From the NCBI RefSeq assembly GCF_905220365.1, contig NC_061133.1:14250171-14314170 (forward strand): a stretch of DNA of 64,000 nt. The letters are read 5' to 3'. Below the pieces are notes generated by a model. The model was not told the origin of the DNA. It ran no database searches and worked only from the letters and a program-made list of their open reading frames with translations. The stretch is from Vanessa cardui (taxonomy: Eukaryota > Arthropoda > Insecta > Lepidoptera > Nymphalidae). Numbering within the stretch: the first letter of the stretch is position 1; the number at the start of each line of letters is the position of its first letter. Shown here piece by piece: positions 50,886-62,031 of this stretch. The position numbers were made by a program, and so were the translations under genes.

Positions 50886-53800
50886 AAATTCGATACGTTA
50901 CTTTAGTTCACGATCATATTGATTACATTTGGGTGATATATGATTTTTTTTATTTTACGGTACATTTTAAGGGTGTATCTTTCATTGAATATTCTTATAC
51001 TTAATGTAGGTATACAATATTTTGTTCGATAAATAGTAACAGATTTCAAGATTGTTCAACGCATAATTGTCAAAATTAGTTCATAAAAACGACATATTCG
51101 AACTGACATTGTATTAATATGATGTGAGGTAAAAGGGATAAAAAAACAACAACACAAGTTTACATTCATTTACTCTTTCATAGTAATCTGGGACTGCTGG
51201 GAAAGGATCAAGGAATCGGAAGGAGGACGTATTAAAGATAATCTCCAAAGTCTTTATCTTATGACATTATCAGGTCTGTACACAGGGCAATGACGAGTTA
51301 GGTTTTTAGGAAAATACATTAAAAAATCAAAATACATTGAGCCGTTTAAAATACCACTTTATTGACATTTTCATTTTATAATAGTATGCAAACATCACTC
51401 GATCGTTCGATCATCTGAAATTGGTTATGTGATTTTGAGCATATTTATATATTAGGCGATAACATACGGTACGGAAGCTTACAATACGTTTTTGAGGGAA
51501 ATAAAAATCGAGTGGAAATGCAATCTGGATCCAATAAATATTTGTTACAAATTCAATTTAAAAAAAAATCAAATAAAATAAAAAATACAATTTTCATAAA
51601 TGAACACATACATCTTTGGATAAAAAGAACAATTCAGATTATATACAAATGACTGAAGTCGACTTATGTGTCCATTTTACTAGAAATAAATAGTTATAAA
51701 ATGAAATGTTAAAACAAAAAAGGTGTATATTACAAATTATAATAAAAAGGCAGGTAAGATCAGAGGTACACGAGTAAATCTCTATATATTGCATCGACGT
51801 TATAAAAAAAAAACAAACGCAAAATTGCTATATCGTTATTGCTAGAAGATATCGACTAAATAGGGCTTCGAACGCAAGACGTAACGTGGGGTCTGTTAAT
51901 TATAATATAGCTTTTAATATATCAGAAACAGGTACAATCGAAGGTAATTTTGTGTAAAAATTCATTTAAAACTTCTTTAAAGACTATTGTCGTATATAAC
52001 TATACATGGACTGCTCAGACGACGGTCGTTCACGATCTAGAAGCAAAGTCTAGTTTTATAATTGTTTAAACGTTAACTCATCGTAAATCGACCCTAGATA
52101 ATTTTATGGTCCGCCTAATACCCTATCCTGTGATAACATATATCGATAATAACGCACCTATGTTAATATAAGATATTATCAGTTTAAAATTCGTTAGGTG
52201 AAGAACATATAAAGGAAATGTATCCACGAAGAGTACTTTTAATGTATCAACATCTGGAGATATACGACCACGAGCAGTAACAATACCATCAATGAAGAGA
52301 TAGTCTCCCACTGATGACGTCACTGTTCCCAGCGATCGTTCAAACGAAGCAAACGAAGCACAAGATACAATTGTAAATGTAAACATTAAAAAAACAAATA
52401 TAAACGGAACAACAAATGAATAACCAATAAATATTAAAGCAATAGAAGAAGTCGGACTCGCGCTGACCACCGAGCTCGTGCGATCACGATAGGTACATTA
52501 CATCAGTATTATAGTTATAATATTCATTTATAAGTATAGTTTAGACTAAGCGAATATTTACAAGGGCACGCCACTTTACTAGCTACATACCTTCCCTCCG
52601 AACACTCGCTCGTACGTCTGTGACCGAAATATTATAATTTTACAAAATTTTCTATTTCTTCTAAAATAATTATGTGTAGACATTTTAAATATTGCGAAAT
52701 TATTAGTCATCTGTTTGAAAAATTTGTCGTTCTATTTCATAGTAGATATAAGTATAGGGGGTGATGTAGTCTGTTGAAATTTTAAGTTCGTAATGAAGTA
52801 AAAATATCTGTAATGTCGGCAATGAGGTGCGCACACGCAGGTCACAGACGCGAGCGCGTGAGCCGCCGCGAACCTAACTCGTTACATTAGCCAGTCTTTC
52901 GTTTACACTACACTAAGCGCTCGCCACACACACTACCGTGTTATAGTATTCATGGATATGGATCGTGACAGATGATTACGAAAACGATCATCTTCCAGTA
53001 ATTAATAACGACCGAAAACGTTTAATTTCTACCGAGTTACCGTCGAAAACAATTAACTTCAACAATACGAAACTATTTACGCAACGCAACGATTAGTTAA
53101 ACGTTCTCTAATTATTGACTAAATGCGAGACGGATGCGAGCACGCCGAAAGGATTCAATAAAATTCGAAATCTATCAAACGAAATTCCGTATACTACTGA
53201 GCACGCTGGAGACAAGCTAGAGAAATGAAAGTATCTCGTTTGAAACAATTCATAATTGGCACCGAACATTTGGCACCACATCAGTAGCCGAGGGCGACGC
53301 GAGCGATAGGAACCTGGAGACGCAACCGAAGCGAAGGCGAACACTCGGAACTCTTATAAATGCAATCTCGTTGAACTCACCCGATCACACATCGACGGAA
53401 TTTATTCGAACCTTTGTTCGGGAACGAAAGCACTAACTACGCGCCGCGCGATCGTTCCGCTGCGAACGTTACACGGAAGTCTCTGCAGTGGCTGTGGGGA
53501 CCCGAATCGTTGAAAGTACCATCCTCTAATCTGCTGTAGTCACGTTCATCACTTTGTCTAAATTCATTATCTAAAAACGAGTAGGAAATCGCAGATTCAG
53601 ATTTTGGGTACAGACACGTGACCAGGCAATGTTTTCGTTTGTTCCTGTTGGGCAGCCGGGCGCCCGGCGCGAGCGCGGGTACGAATGTCAACCTTATTTC
53701 AATAGTGAGTATGTTTAAATTTCCGTATACTTACATAACCATATCCATAAAGCTCTAAGAGGAAGCCTCACTATACATATATTATAATAATTAATGTAAT

Positions 53801-55158
53801 CGTTTAATTAAATATTTTTTAAATATCATTTGTTACATTTACACATTCATACAAATTCTAAATAACTAAAGCATTCTCGTCCAAACTAACCACTACGAAT
53901 CATATCGAACGTTTTTTATTCCATTTACAATTTACACAGTACTCCCTAGAGTGAGGGTTACTCTCGACAATTTCCGTTAGAAGCGTATCAAATCTGTACA
54001 AAATAACGTTGTGGTTGCTCGGATTTAGATTCATTTTCGACTAGCAAATAGTTTTCGCGGAGGCGAAATGCATCGGACACGACGATATACAAGTTGACGA
54101 TCACTATGCACGCACTGAACCAGTAGATTTGAATGTTACAAGTATATAAGTATATTATTTTTAATAAGCGATGCTCGCTAGCGGAGCCTGCGATGTGGAC
54201 AATGCTCGTCAAGTATATCCTCCGAGCGGAGTTCGCGAGGCCGGCGCCCGCGAACCCCGACACCTCCGACGAAACTCTCGTGACTCGTAACTTTGTTATA
54301 ATCGACATTTTATGTTTTAAACACTAAAGTTTAGAAGGTACGTAAGTTTTAAATTTAACAATCCCAGTCACAACGCGTTAACAGCTACAACTATTAACAT
54401 CACTCGATGTCGATCATCGACTACTCGTTCAATCGTTTACGACTCATTCGTATGCAAAAATACATGTTCTCGATACTAAATCTCTTTCATAAGACCTTTT
54501 TATATAATTATATGCATTATAAATCTAAACTATAATACACGGGTACGAATTATTCGCAACTTTCATAGATCGTATGAAAATCGTATTCGACATCGGTCAA
54601 GCTGAGTGCTCCTGAAGTATGAAGAAATGCTAGAGGCCATTGAACGTCGGGACCTTTATACGGTAAAATCTAAAACTAGTAGATTTCTTAAATGCCAGCG
54701 ATCAATCCCGACCTAGTACTTTAAATATTATCCGATCAGCAATTACAATGTAATGGAAGTATAGTCGTCCGACCGACCTGAATATTTTAAAATCTTTTAA
54801 CAATACCAAAAATACTTGATAGTAAAATATTAGTCTAAAATCAGCGGGCGTTCCGCAGGGTGACACGTTTGTGCTGCTACTTCTCCGAATCCGCACGAAC
54901 GGCAAAACAAAGCGAACACATTCTAGAGGTCGGATATGTACTCATCTAGTAATATAAATAAATTTAGAGTCTCTAATCGATATAATCTACTAGTATCTTA
55001 CACGAAATCAACACTACGACGAATGACAAAACGTACCGCTGATTACATTTTAGCTAGGAGGTACAATACGAAATTTAAGCATAGGAGGTACAATTTTACT
55101 CAATAAAATTTACATATATATATGTTATGTATAACCAGCGGAGCTGCGGCCGGCGTTA
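50886..55158. other. Repeat-poor region downstream of Madm, possible long 3' UTR
   Basis: About 4.2 kb after the Madm stop (minus strand) with few transposon traces and a higher CpG content than the introns (for example 52810-52870 and 53280-53470). A minus-strand AATAAA lies at 51358-51363. I see no conserved exon; open frames at 52123-52470, 53437-53691 and 53988-54308 lack domains. It may be Madm 3' UTR, spacer, or an unrecognised gene. Confidence 0.35.
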
Positions 55159-55248
55159 CTAGCTCACCAGCGGCGCCGCGCGCCCCGCCTGCCCGAAGCT
55201 GCCGCGCAGCGACTCCTCCATCAGCCGGCAGATCTTGTCGCGGTCGGC
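55159..55248 (-). CDS. Madm: Madm terminal exon
   Basis: Minus acceptor cccgcag, then ADRDKICRLMEESLRGSFGQ and AGRAAPLVS before TAG. Confidence 0.85.
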   Translation of the reverse strand, partial: ADRDKICRLMEESLRGSFGQAGRAAPLVS

Positions 55249-55953
55249 CTGCGGGCGCCACGGGTCAGACTCACTCGCCACTCACTCGCCACTCACTCGC
55301 CATTTACTCGCACTCGCACTCACTCACCTCGTGTATGAAGCCCAGCTGCACCAGCTCGTGCGCCAGCGCGTGCGCGGAGTCGCGGCGCGACACGCAGCAC
55401 GTGAGCTGGCGGTTCATCTTGTCGTCCATGCGCAGCAGGATCGTCATCTGCGGAAGGCGCGGGGTGACGGCGTGAGCGGGGCGCGGGGGGCGGGGGGCGG
55501 TCGGGCGCGCGGGGCGCGGCGGGCACTCACCAGCAGGTCGGTGTCGGGCGGCGCGGGCGGCGCGGGCGGCGCGGGCGCGGGCTTGAGGCTGCACATCATG
55601 TTGACGACGCGGCGCGTCTCCAGGTCGCGCGCGCGCGGCTCGGGCGAGGCGGGCGCGCTCTCGGAAGCGGCGCGCGCGCGCTCGCACGGCGACGCGGCGC
55701 GGCGCGCGGGCCCGTAGGCCGTGAGCGGGTAGATGCCGTACCTGCAACAGCGCGCGTGAGGGCGGGCGGCGGGGGGGCGCGGCGTGCGCGGCGGGCACTC
55801 ACTTGACGTCCTCGACGAACTTCTCGAGCTTCTCGGCGTGCGGCAGGTCGCGCGCGGACAGCTCGTGGCGCAGGCCGGCGCGCTCGCACCACGCCAGCGC
55901 CGCGCCGCCCGCGCCGCCGCACACCTCGTCCGTTATCGTCTCCGAGATGTTCG
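55159..55953 (-). CDS. Madm: NRBP1/Madm pseudokinase, last four exons (partial gene)
   Basis: Minus-strand exons 55803-55953, 55531-55741, 55328-55447 and 55159-55248 join in phase to about 190 C-terminal residues, ending PLVS at TAG 55159-55161. The order NISETITDE, LEKFVEDVKYGIYPLTAYG, LETRRVVNMM, MTILLRMDDKMNRQLTC and HELVQLGFIHEADRDKICRL matches the C-terminal part of nuclear receptor binding protein 1, whose Drosophila form is Madm. The last block is the conserved C-terminal domain of the family. Known roles are as a catalytically dead kinase-like adaptor in growth control and in TSC22 complexes. The pseudokinase domain lies upstream, beyond the right edge. The exons are very GC-rich, and the next intron holds an RTE LINE. 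Orthology is from recognition. Confidence 0.88.
55328..55447 (-). CDS. Madm: Madm penultimate exon
   Basis: 40 codons between ccgcag and gtgagt on the minus strand: MTILLRMDDKMNRQLTC and on to LVQLGFIHE. An ACTCGCC-type short tandem repeat (55269-55328) fills the short intron before the terminal exon and abuts this exon's donor. Confidence 0.88.
55531..55741 (-). CDS. Madm: Madm exon with YGIYPLTAYG motif
   Basis: Minus acceptor ttgcag, donor gtgagt. Starts with the last base of a Lys codon, then YGIYPLTAYGPARRAASP. A linker rich in Ala/Pro/Glu and LETRRVVNMMCSLK follow, with a PAPPAPPAPP run encoded by a GC-rich triplet repeat. Confidence 0.88.
55803..55953 (-). CDS. Madm: Madm exon upstream of YGIYPLTAYG
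   Basis: Minus acceptor ccgcag, donor gtgagt. Starts with two bases of a split codon; reads NISETITDEVCGGAGG, AALAWCERAGLRHELSARD and LEKFVEDVK. Confidence 0.82.
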
Positions 55954-56123
55954 CTGCGGACGATGGGCCACACTCTCACCGGTTGCCGATTACGTTACGT
56001 TTAATCTTTGCTTCGGGTATCGTTCAGGCGACAATTTAAATAAAATTAAAGGGAAAGTTATGTAATAATAATAATAGCCTTTATTTAACAATCTTTCATA
56101 CAATTTTAGTAAAATAATTTTAT

Positions 56124-57083
56124 TTAATTATTTGACACCGGTACATGAAGATTGTCTTGCTGTCCAGCATAGGCCTCCCCTAGAGCTCGCCATCGGATGC
56201 GATTCTGCGCTTGTCTCGTCCAAGTATGTCCCGCTATTGTTTTGAAATCATCTTCCCATCTACGACCCTGTCTCCCTTTCCTTCGTTTGTATTGTCTCGG
56301 GCACCACTCTGTTACGTCCTTACACCATTTATCCTTATTACTCCTAATCATATGGCCTGCCCACCTCCATTTTAGTTTTTTAACACAGTAAGTAACATCC
56401 GTAATTTTAGTTTTCTTTCTTATAGTATTAAGTTTTATTTTATCTTTTAATTTAATGTTAAGTATGCTCCGTTCCATACTGTGTTGGCAAGTTTCTAACT
56501 TATGTATGTTATGGTTAGTTAAGCTCCAGGTTTGGCAACCATATGTCATAACCGGCAGAATACACGTATTAAATATTTTGCTCTTTGCTTTCAGTGGCAC
56601 GAGTGGGTTTTTCATGATCTCCTTGAGGGACCAGTATCTTTTCCATGCCAAAGTGATTTTGTTATTAATTTCTTTTGTTGCCAAATCTGTTGGGGATATG
56701 ATCTGTCCAAGGTACGTGTATTCCTTTACGTATTCTATGGTTTTTCCATTGACAATTATAGGGGTGTTTTCCGAGTTTGACATTATTTTGGTTTTCGCCG
56801 TATTCATTGACAGTCCTACATTATCGCTTTCATACACCAGTTGTTCTAACATCTTTTGTAAACTTTTTGAATCATCAGAAATTATTATAAGGTCGTCTGC
56901 AAATCTAAGGTGGTTTAATCGCACTCCGTTGATAATTAATCCGTAGTTATCCCATTCGAGACGTCTAAACACGTGTTCGAGAACAGCTGAGAAAAGTTTG
57001 GGTGACAAAGGATCACCTTGTCTTACTCCTCTTTTTATTGGAAACAAATCTCCATCTCTTTCAGTTCTTATCTTTGCTCTCAT
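56124..57083 (-). pseudogene. RTE reverse transcriptase, C-terminal part
   Basis: 319 codons. Contains motif B (GVRQGDPLSPKLF), the catalytic FADD (LRFADDLIII), YLGQIIS, and the C-terminal zinc-less KLKWRWAGH region with RKGRQGRRWEDDFK. Ends SNN at a stop at 56124. The frame itself is intact. The first Met is internal; the upstream half lies beyond the inserted element. Confidence 0.9.
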
Positions 57084-57092
57084 GTTCTTATA

Positions 57093-57170
57093 CAGGGTTA
57101 TTTGTAAAACATTAACAACCTCGCAGGGCTAGATTGAGAACATCATAAACAACAACTTTTGTTTTATGAC
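57093..57170 (+). repeat. Left terminal inverted repeat
   Basis: 78 bp, starts cagggttatttgtaaaacat, ends gttttatgac; mirrored at 61952-62029. Confidence 0.92.
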
Positions 57171-57446
57171 TTTTCATAACTCATTAATTTTTACTTTCAT
57201 ACAAAATTAAAAATATTAAAATTGATTTCTCTAATGTTAAAAACTCTATACGGCAATGAAAAAAAAAACAGTTAAAATAGTCTGATTTTAGCTCCACCCA
57301 CAAAATGGGCGGAGTTAACACGCTTGACTTGACGTAATTAACGCTTTGATGCGCCGTCGCAGTCTTACGCTTTGATGTGCCCGCGCAACGTGCTCTTATT
57401 GCTAATTTCAGTTTACAGTCCGTTGATTTCAGTTAATAAGTTCACT

Positions 57447-58547
57447 ATGCCATATTCCAATATCGAATATACTGAAATGGTTCGCATTTTAGCGAAATGC
57501 GATGACAACGTTTCAGAAGCATGTCGTCAATATGCGATTAAATTTCCAAATGTGCCTACTCCAAGCCGCGTGACAATGCTAGCTGCCACACAGCGATTAC
57601 GCGATTACGGCCAATTCCGTTCTCCTTTAAGAGATAGTGGTCGTCCGCCAAGGCGCACAGTTCAAGAGGAAGAAGACATCATGGAGTTCTTCGAAGCCAA
57701 TCCAGCAGCGAGCACCAACGATGCAGCCCGGCGGTTTAATGTATCGCAATACTTCGCATGGAGTGTTGTACACAATGAAGGGAAATATCCCTTTCACCTT
57801 CTTCGCGTCCAAGAATTAAACGAACCCGATAAACCCGCGCGAGTTGCGTTTTGTAACTGGGTGCTAAACGAGAGGCCAACTATTTTATGGACTGACGAAG
57901 CAACATTTGGCAGAGTCGGTTTGTTCAATTCTCGCAATGAGCATTTGTGGTGCCATGAAAATCCACACAAAACTAGACCACATCATTTTCAACACCGATT
58001 TAGCGTCAATGTGTGGGCAGGAATTGTAAATTCAACTTTACTAGGCCCTGTCTTTTTGGAGCGACTCAATGGAGAAACATACCTACGTTTCCTCACTGAA
58101 ACACTACCAGATTTAGAGGAAGATATACCCCTCGCTGATTTACGTGTTATGTATTATCAACATGACGGAGCGCCAGCGCATAATGCTCGCGAAGTCCGGA
58201 ATTTTTTAAATAACAATTTTCCTGGTCGTTGGATTGGGCGCGGCGGACCTCGTGCCTGGCCCGCTAGGTCGCCGGATATCACGCCATTAGATTTTTATTT
58301 ATGGGGACACGTCAAAACATTGGTGTATAGTGGACGTGAAATCACAAGCCGTGAAATGTTAGTGGAGAAAATCACTTGGGCTTTCGACCAGGTTAAGTCA
58401 AACTCACAAGTGCTATCGAGAGTGAATGAACAATTAATTTTTAGGTGTGGATTATGTGCAGGTTGTGAAGGTGACTACATAGAACAATATGTGCGGAATA
58501 CACACAGACATCCCCGGGATTTAACCCTTAGAGGTACAATAGAATAA
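57447..58547 (+). CDS. Tc1/mariner-superfamily transposase (DD41D)
   Basis: 366 codons from the ATG at 57447, which gives MPYSNIEYTEMVRILAKC. An upstream in-frame ATG at 57372 adds an unlikely hydrophobic leader. The N-terminus resembles the DUF4817-type helix-turn-helix (EACRQYAIKFPNVPTPSRVT). The catalytic core shows Asp150 (LWTDEATF), Asp240 (YYQHDGAPAHN) and Asp282 (SPDITPLDFYLWG). There are 41 residues between the second and third Asp, as in the rosa/DD41D group. The frame is uninterrupted, so the protein may be functional. It sits 276 bp inside the left end. Group assignment is from the spacing and is not tested. Confidence 0.88.
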   Translation: MPYSNIEYTEMVRILAKCDDNVSEACRQYAIKFPNVPTPSRVTMLAATQRLRDYGQFRSPLRDSGRPPRRTVQEEEDIMEFFEANPAASTNDAARRFNVSQYFAWSVVHNEGKYPFHLLRVQELNEPDKPARVAFCNWVLNERPTILWTDEATFGRVGLFNSRNEHLWCHENPHKTRPHHFQHRFSVNVWAGIVNSTLLGPVFLERLNGETYLRFLTETLPDLEEDIPLADLRVMYYQHDGAPAHNAREVRNFLNNNFPGRWIGRGGPRAWPARSPDITPLDFYLWGHVKTLVYSGREITSREMLVEKITWAFDQVKSNSQVLSRVNEQLIFRCGLCAGCEGDYIEQYVRNTHRHPRDLTLRGTIE

Positions 58548-61500
58548 AATTTAATTTAAAATAAGCATCATTGTATAGGTTCACCAATACATTAACATAA
58601 TTTCATTGTATGTTTCACATTCCTAAGCAAATATAAAAGCAAGCAAGTCAGTATCAATTAAGCGTTCAAACAGACAAGTCATTCTCATTACCTAAACGCG
58701 ATACTCACAAACTAGCTGGTCTCCATAAAACTATCAATTCTAAATGGTGTGTGGTTCCAAACCCATACTATCATTTTATTATGTTTTTGTTTTATTTTTA
58801 ATTTGTTAAAACAAAATCAATGAGCTAAAACTTAAGTTTGTCTTTTAACTTGAGAAGAATCTTTATACCCAGATCCTAATTCCATCGTGAAATCAGTTTA
58901 ACAGAGTTAAGATCATATTTTTTAAGTTAATTGTATAATTCATATTTGCATTTTTTTTTGTAAATGAGGCAGTCAGAATAATAAAAATATTGCCCTTAGG
59001 TTTTTTTGTATAAAGTTTGTTCATAATAAATTGTAAAAAAAAACAATTGAATGTAAAATTTAACAAGAATGTAATAATATTAAGCATAAAAATTAAAGCT
59101 TATTAAATTAAGGTCTGTTTTTTGTTTAAAAAAAAATTATTTCAGTTCTTAATTTATTATACAAAAATATTATTATAACAAATTAGATGAAGAAAGGAAT
59201 AAAAGATATTGAGTCATATTAATACAGTTACTAAATACCATAGGGACATACAATACCAAGATTAATAAAAAACAAGGCCTTTTGTGTATAATAAAATAAT
59301 TTTATTATTCTTATGATTGATGTTCAATTGAGATTTTCCTCTGAAAATTTGCAGGAAGGTTTGATAGTTTCCTGGTCTAGCTCGCTTGAGGTACCCAATC
59401 CCAGCTGGTCTGATCAGCTCTTTGCCAGCATGGTTGATATACAACTTTTGATAAGTTGTCTACCTGTAGAGATTATGAGACTTATTAAAGAACAGAAGTT
59501 TACTGGATAGAAAATACAATCCATTCTGAAATATGTATTGTGGAATTCATAAAACAAACATTTCATCAGAGGCGTTGGATTGAATTCTAATTGCAATATT
59601 AGCAATACCAAAAAGTTACATATGCAAAATAAAAATAGTTTTATTTAAATGAGGACTTTACTTTCACATTTTAAATCTAAGCAAATACATCTGCTGCTAT
59701 TCAATTCCAAACTAAAAGAAAATAAAAATAGTTAAATTACATGCTTAATAATTTAGTTAATTTTTTTGTCTTATCAATTCAAAAATAACATTATTAATTT
59801 ATGCTTCCTCTAAGAATTTAATTTTACTTTGTATTAGTAATGTAAACTTATTTTACTAAAAGAAAGGAATACCAATAACAACCATAGGAAATAATAATAA
59901 AGAAAGCTGTTGAGCACAAAGATGAGCTTTCTCTTCAATATTTTTGTCAAGAGAATAGAAATTGTATGACATTTATAAAATTTTAAATAGATTGGTTTAT
60001 TTAAAATTGTTTAAGGGAGATCAACAAGGTCTTGTACACATCTGTACAGAGGTGCAAAGTAACAGACAACATTTAATCTTGTATCACAAAATACGCAAAA
60101 TTTTACATAGGTAACTTAGGTATAAAGAATGAATTAAATTTTCCACACTTTAATATTAAAAAATATCCCAACAAAAGATTACATTAAAAAATGTAAAACA
60201 TAGCAGAGAAATAAACATACTTACTATTTAATTTCCTTTTAATTGTCTTATGGTGGAAAGAACTAAACTTTCAATTTGCAATGGTCAGTAGCAATGTCGC
60301 AAAATAGTAGTCCAACTAAAAGTAAGTTGCAAAAACTGTTAAATCTAAAACTAATGATTCATAAAACAAACTCGTAAAACAAGACCGAAAAGTTGCAAAA
60401 AAATTGTAAACAAATACATAAATGTCACATTGCAGGGTTTAATTTTAATTTATCTTGATTGGATATAGGCAATGATACTAGACCATACAGCCTTGTCTTT
60501 ACAGTAAGATTCTGATAGATGGATAGAAAAGATACCTACTATTTTGAAACTGAAAAATAATTTGTTTTGATAAAACTTATTTGTTTTTATTCTATTGTTG
60601 AATGTAAATTAATAACACTGACTCCTTTCTTCCCAAAAAAAAAATTTTAAAATGCACTTCTAATTCTTGGTTCTGGTAGCCGGAATTTCAAGTTGATGGC
60701 CTGTTTTTAATGTTTAATAGATTCGTGTGTCATATTACTTTATAGAAATAGTTAAATGTTGAATACATTAGTCATACACGTAAATTACGTACCTAGGCAT
60801 CTAAACATGCCGTGTGCCTAAACAAAACGATTTAACCTTTTATCATTTTAATACGGTCAGTTTTATGCTTTGATAAGTAGGAGTATGAAGGCGTTGTGGT
60901 TTACCTATGTACCTACATAATGAGTCACGATTAATATTATTACGGCTTTTGATGGATAGGCCGGCCAGATCAAATGTTGACAAGTTTTTAATTTATTGTG
61001 ATTATCGGATTTTAGTTATTGTTCGATTAAATAACTCATTAGTTTACCTTGAATAAGATAAATTAAAGTAAAGTAATAGTAGTACAAGCAGTTTTACTAA
61101 AAAAAAGATTAGGTATTGATAATAATCATATTGTCTTTTGTTCATAAATAATTAAATAGGTACCTTATTTTAACTTAGATTGTTAAAATTGAGAAATATT
61201 TATTTTCTTGTTCGTAATTAACTTTCATTTAGCTTTATAGCTTTTTTTAAACGACTTAAAATTGCGGTTTTTAATTTGTCGGGACTTTTTTATGTAGGTA
61301 GGTATGTTACGGAATCTCAAAGACGGTTTGACCGATTATGAAAATTCTTTTTTATTTCAAAGTATACTTAACAGTCGGTCTCATTATCAGGAGTCGAGGA
61401 TCCTATTATCAGATAGGATCCGGGAGATTAGGTACATAGTTTAAGAAAAGGTATAAAATAATAATTAACTTTACTACGTTATACGAATACCAAATAACTA

Positions 61501-61639
61501 AATAATCTTTTGCAAATTAATTAGTCAAGTGTTTAAATTGGAACATGAGACTGAACATCACTTTTTGCTCGGCACTTCAGAGTAAAAATTTCCGGGAATC
61601 CTAATTCCGGACGTAAACATAAAATACAAACATTCACAC
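58548..61639. other. Unexplained cargo of the Tc1/mariner element
   Basis: AT-rich, with no transposase homology and no inner copy of the terminal repeat near 58650 where a normal element would end. One minus-strand candidate 3' exon is at 59393-59482: acceptor ctctacag, then VDNLSKVVYQPCWQRADQTS and WDWVPQAS before TAG. It is followed by AATAAAATTATTTTATTATA. It could be chance. No other exon was found. Confidence 0.4.
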
Positions 61640-61830
61640 TATGATAAACATTCGTCATCGTAGCCACGAGAGGAACAAAATCTGTTACATCCTGCAAACA
61701 TTTGCGCGTCGCTGTGTCAGTTAAACTGATAATACGAAGACGTATAGCGAAGCGTGTGGGCGGCGCGAAACCCTTCTACGCGCTTTCCGAAAACCGCTGG
61801 CCAATAGCGAGCCAGTCACGTGATTACGTT
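61640..61830 (-). promoter_or_regulatory. Promoter-like CpG-rich block in the transposon cargo
   Basis: On the minus strand: atcacgtgactggctcgcta (E-box CACGTG), tattggccagcggttttcgg (CCAAT in reverse), gcgccgcccacacgc, an initiator-like tatcagttt and short frames MFAGCNRFCSSRGYDDECLS and MTNVYHSVNVCILCLRPELG. The sequence is clearly different from the AT-rich cargo around it. A promoter role is inferred. Confidence 0.35.
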
Positions 61831-61951
61831 GAGGGTTTTTACTATTATTATTAAATATGAATGACGCAACACGGAAGGATATTGAAATGTTAGAGAGTGC
61901 AACAAAAACTTGGAAATGTTTTTTTGGAAAAAATATTTAGTTTTGTTCAAG

Positions 61952-62029
61952 GTCATAAAACAAAAGTTGTTATTTATGATGTTCTTAATCTAGCCCTGCG
62001 AGGTTGTTAATGTTTTACAAATAACCCTG
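61952..62029 (-). repeat. Right terminal inverted repeat
   Basis: Complement of 57093-57170; ends aaataaccctg before the TA at 62030. Confidence 0.92.
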
Positions 62030-62031
62030 TA

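Larger units (their letters stand above)
57093..62029 (+). mobile_element. Large Tc1/mariner-superfamily DNA transposon with cargo
   Basis: A 4,937-bp element with 78-bp inverted ends (57093-57170 and 61952-62029, about two mismatches), each starting cagggttatttgtaaaacat from outside in. It is flanked by TA (57091-57092, 62030-62031). If the element and one TA are disregarded, the LINE reading frame runs straight through the site, which confirms both ends. The transposase occupies only the left quarter. The remaining 3.4 kb before the right end is unrelated AT-rich DNA plus a CpG-rich promoter-like block. Typical relatives are 1.3-2.5 kb, so the size is unusual. Confidence 0.92.

Noticed and set aside
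52123..52470. 115-codon minus frame with hydrophobic stretches
   Set aside because: Looks like a membrane protein by composition only; no homology recognised, AT-rich hydrophobic codons, and no splice context.
53437..53691. 84-codon minus frame with polar composition
   Set aside because: Somewhat protein-like but isolated, no domain, no flanking signals; may be untranslated sequence of Madm.
55122..56065. Open frames of 90-164 codons on both strands
   Set aside because: Shadows of the GC-rich Madm exons and their short introns; no domain in those frames.
59262..59611. Minus-strand frame MYINHAGKELIRPAGIGYL in the transposon cargo
   Set aside because: Conflicts with the frame of the possible terminal exon at 59393-59482 and has no recognised domain; one or both are chance.
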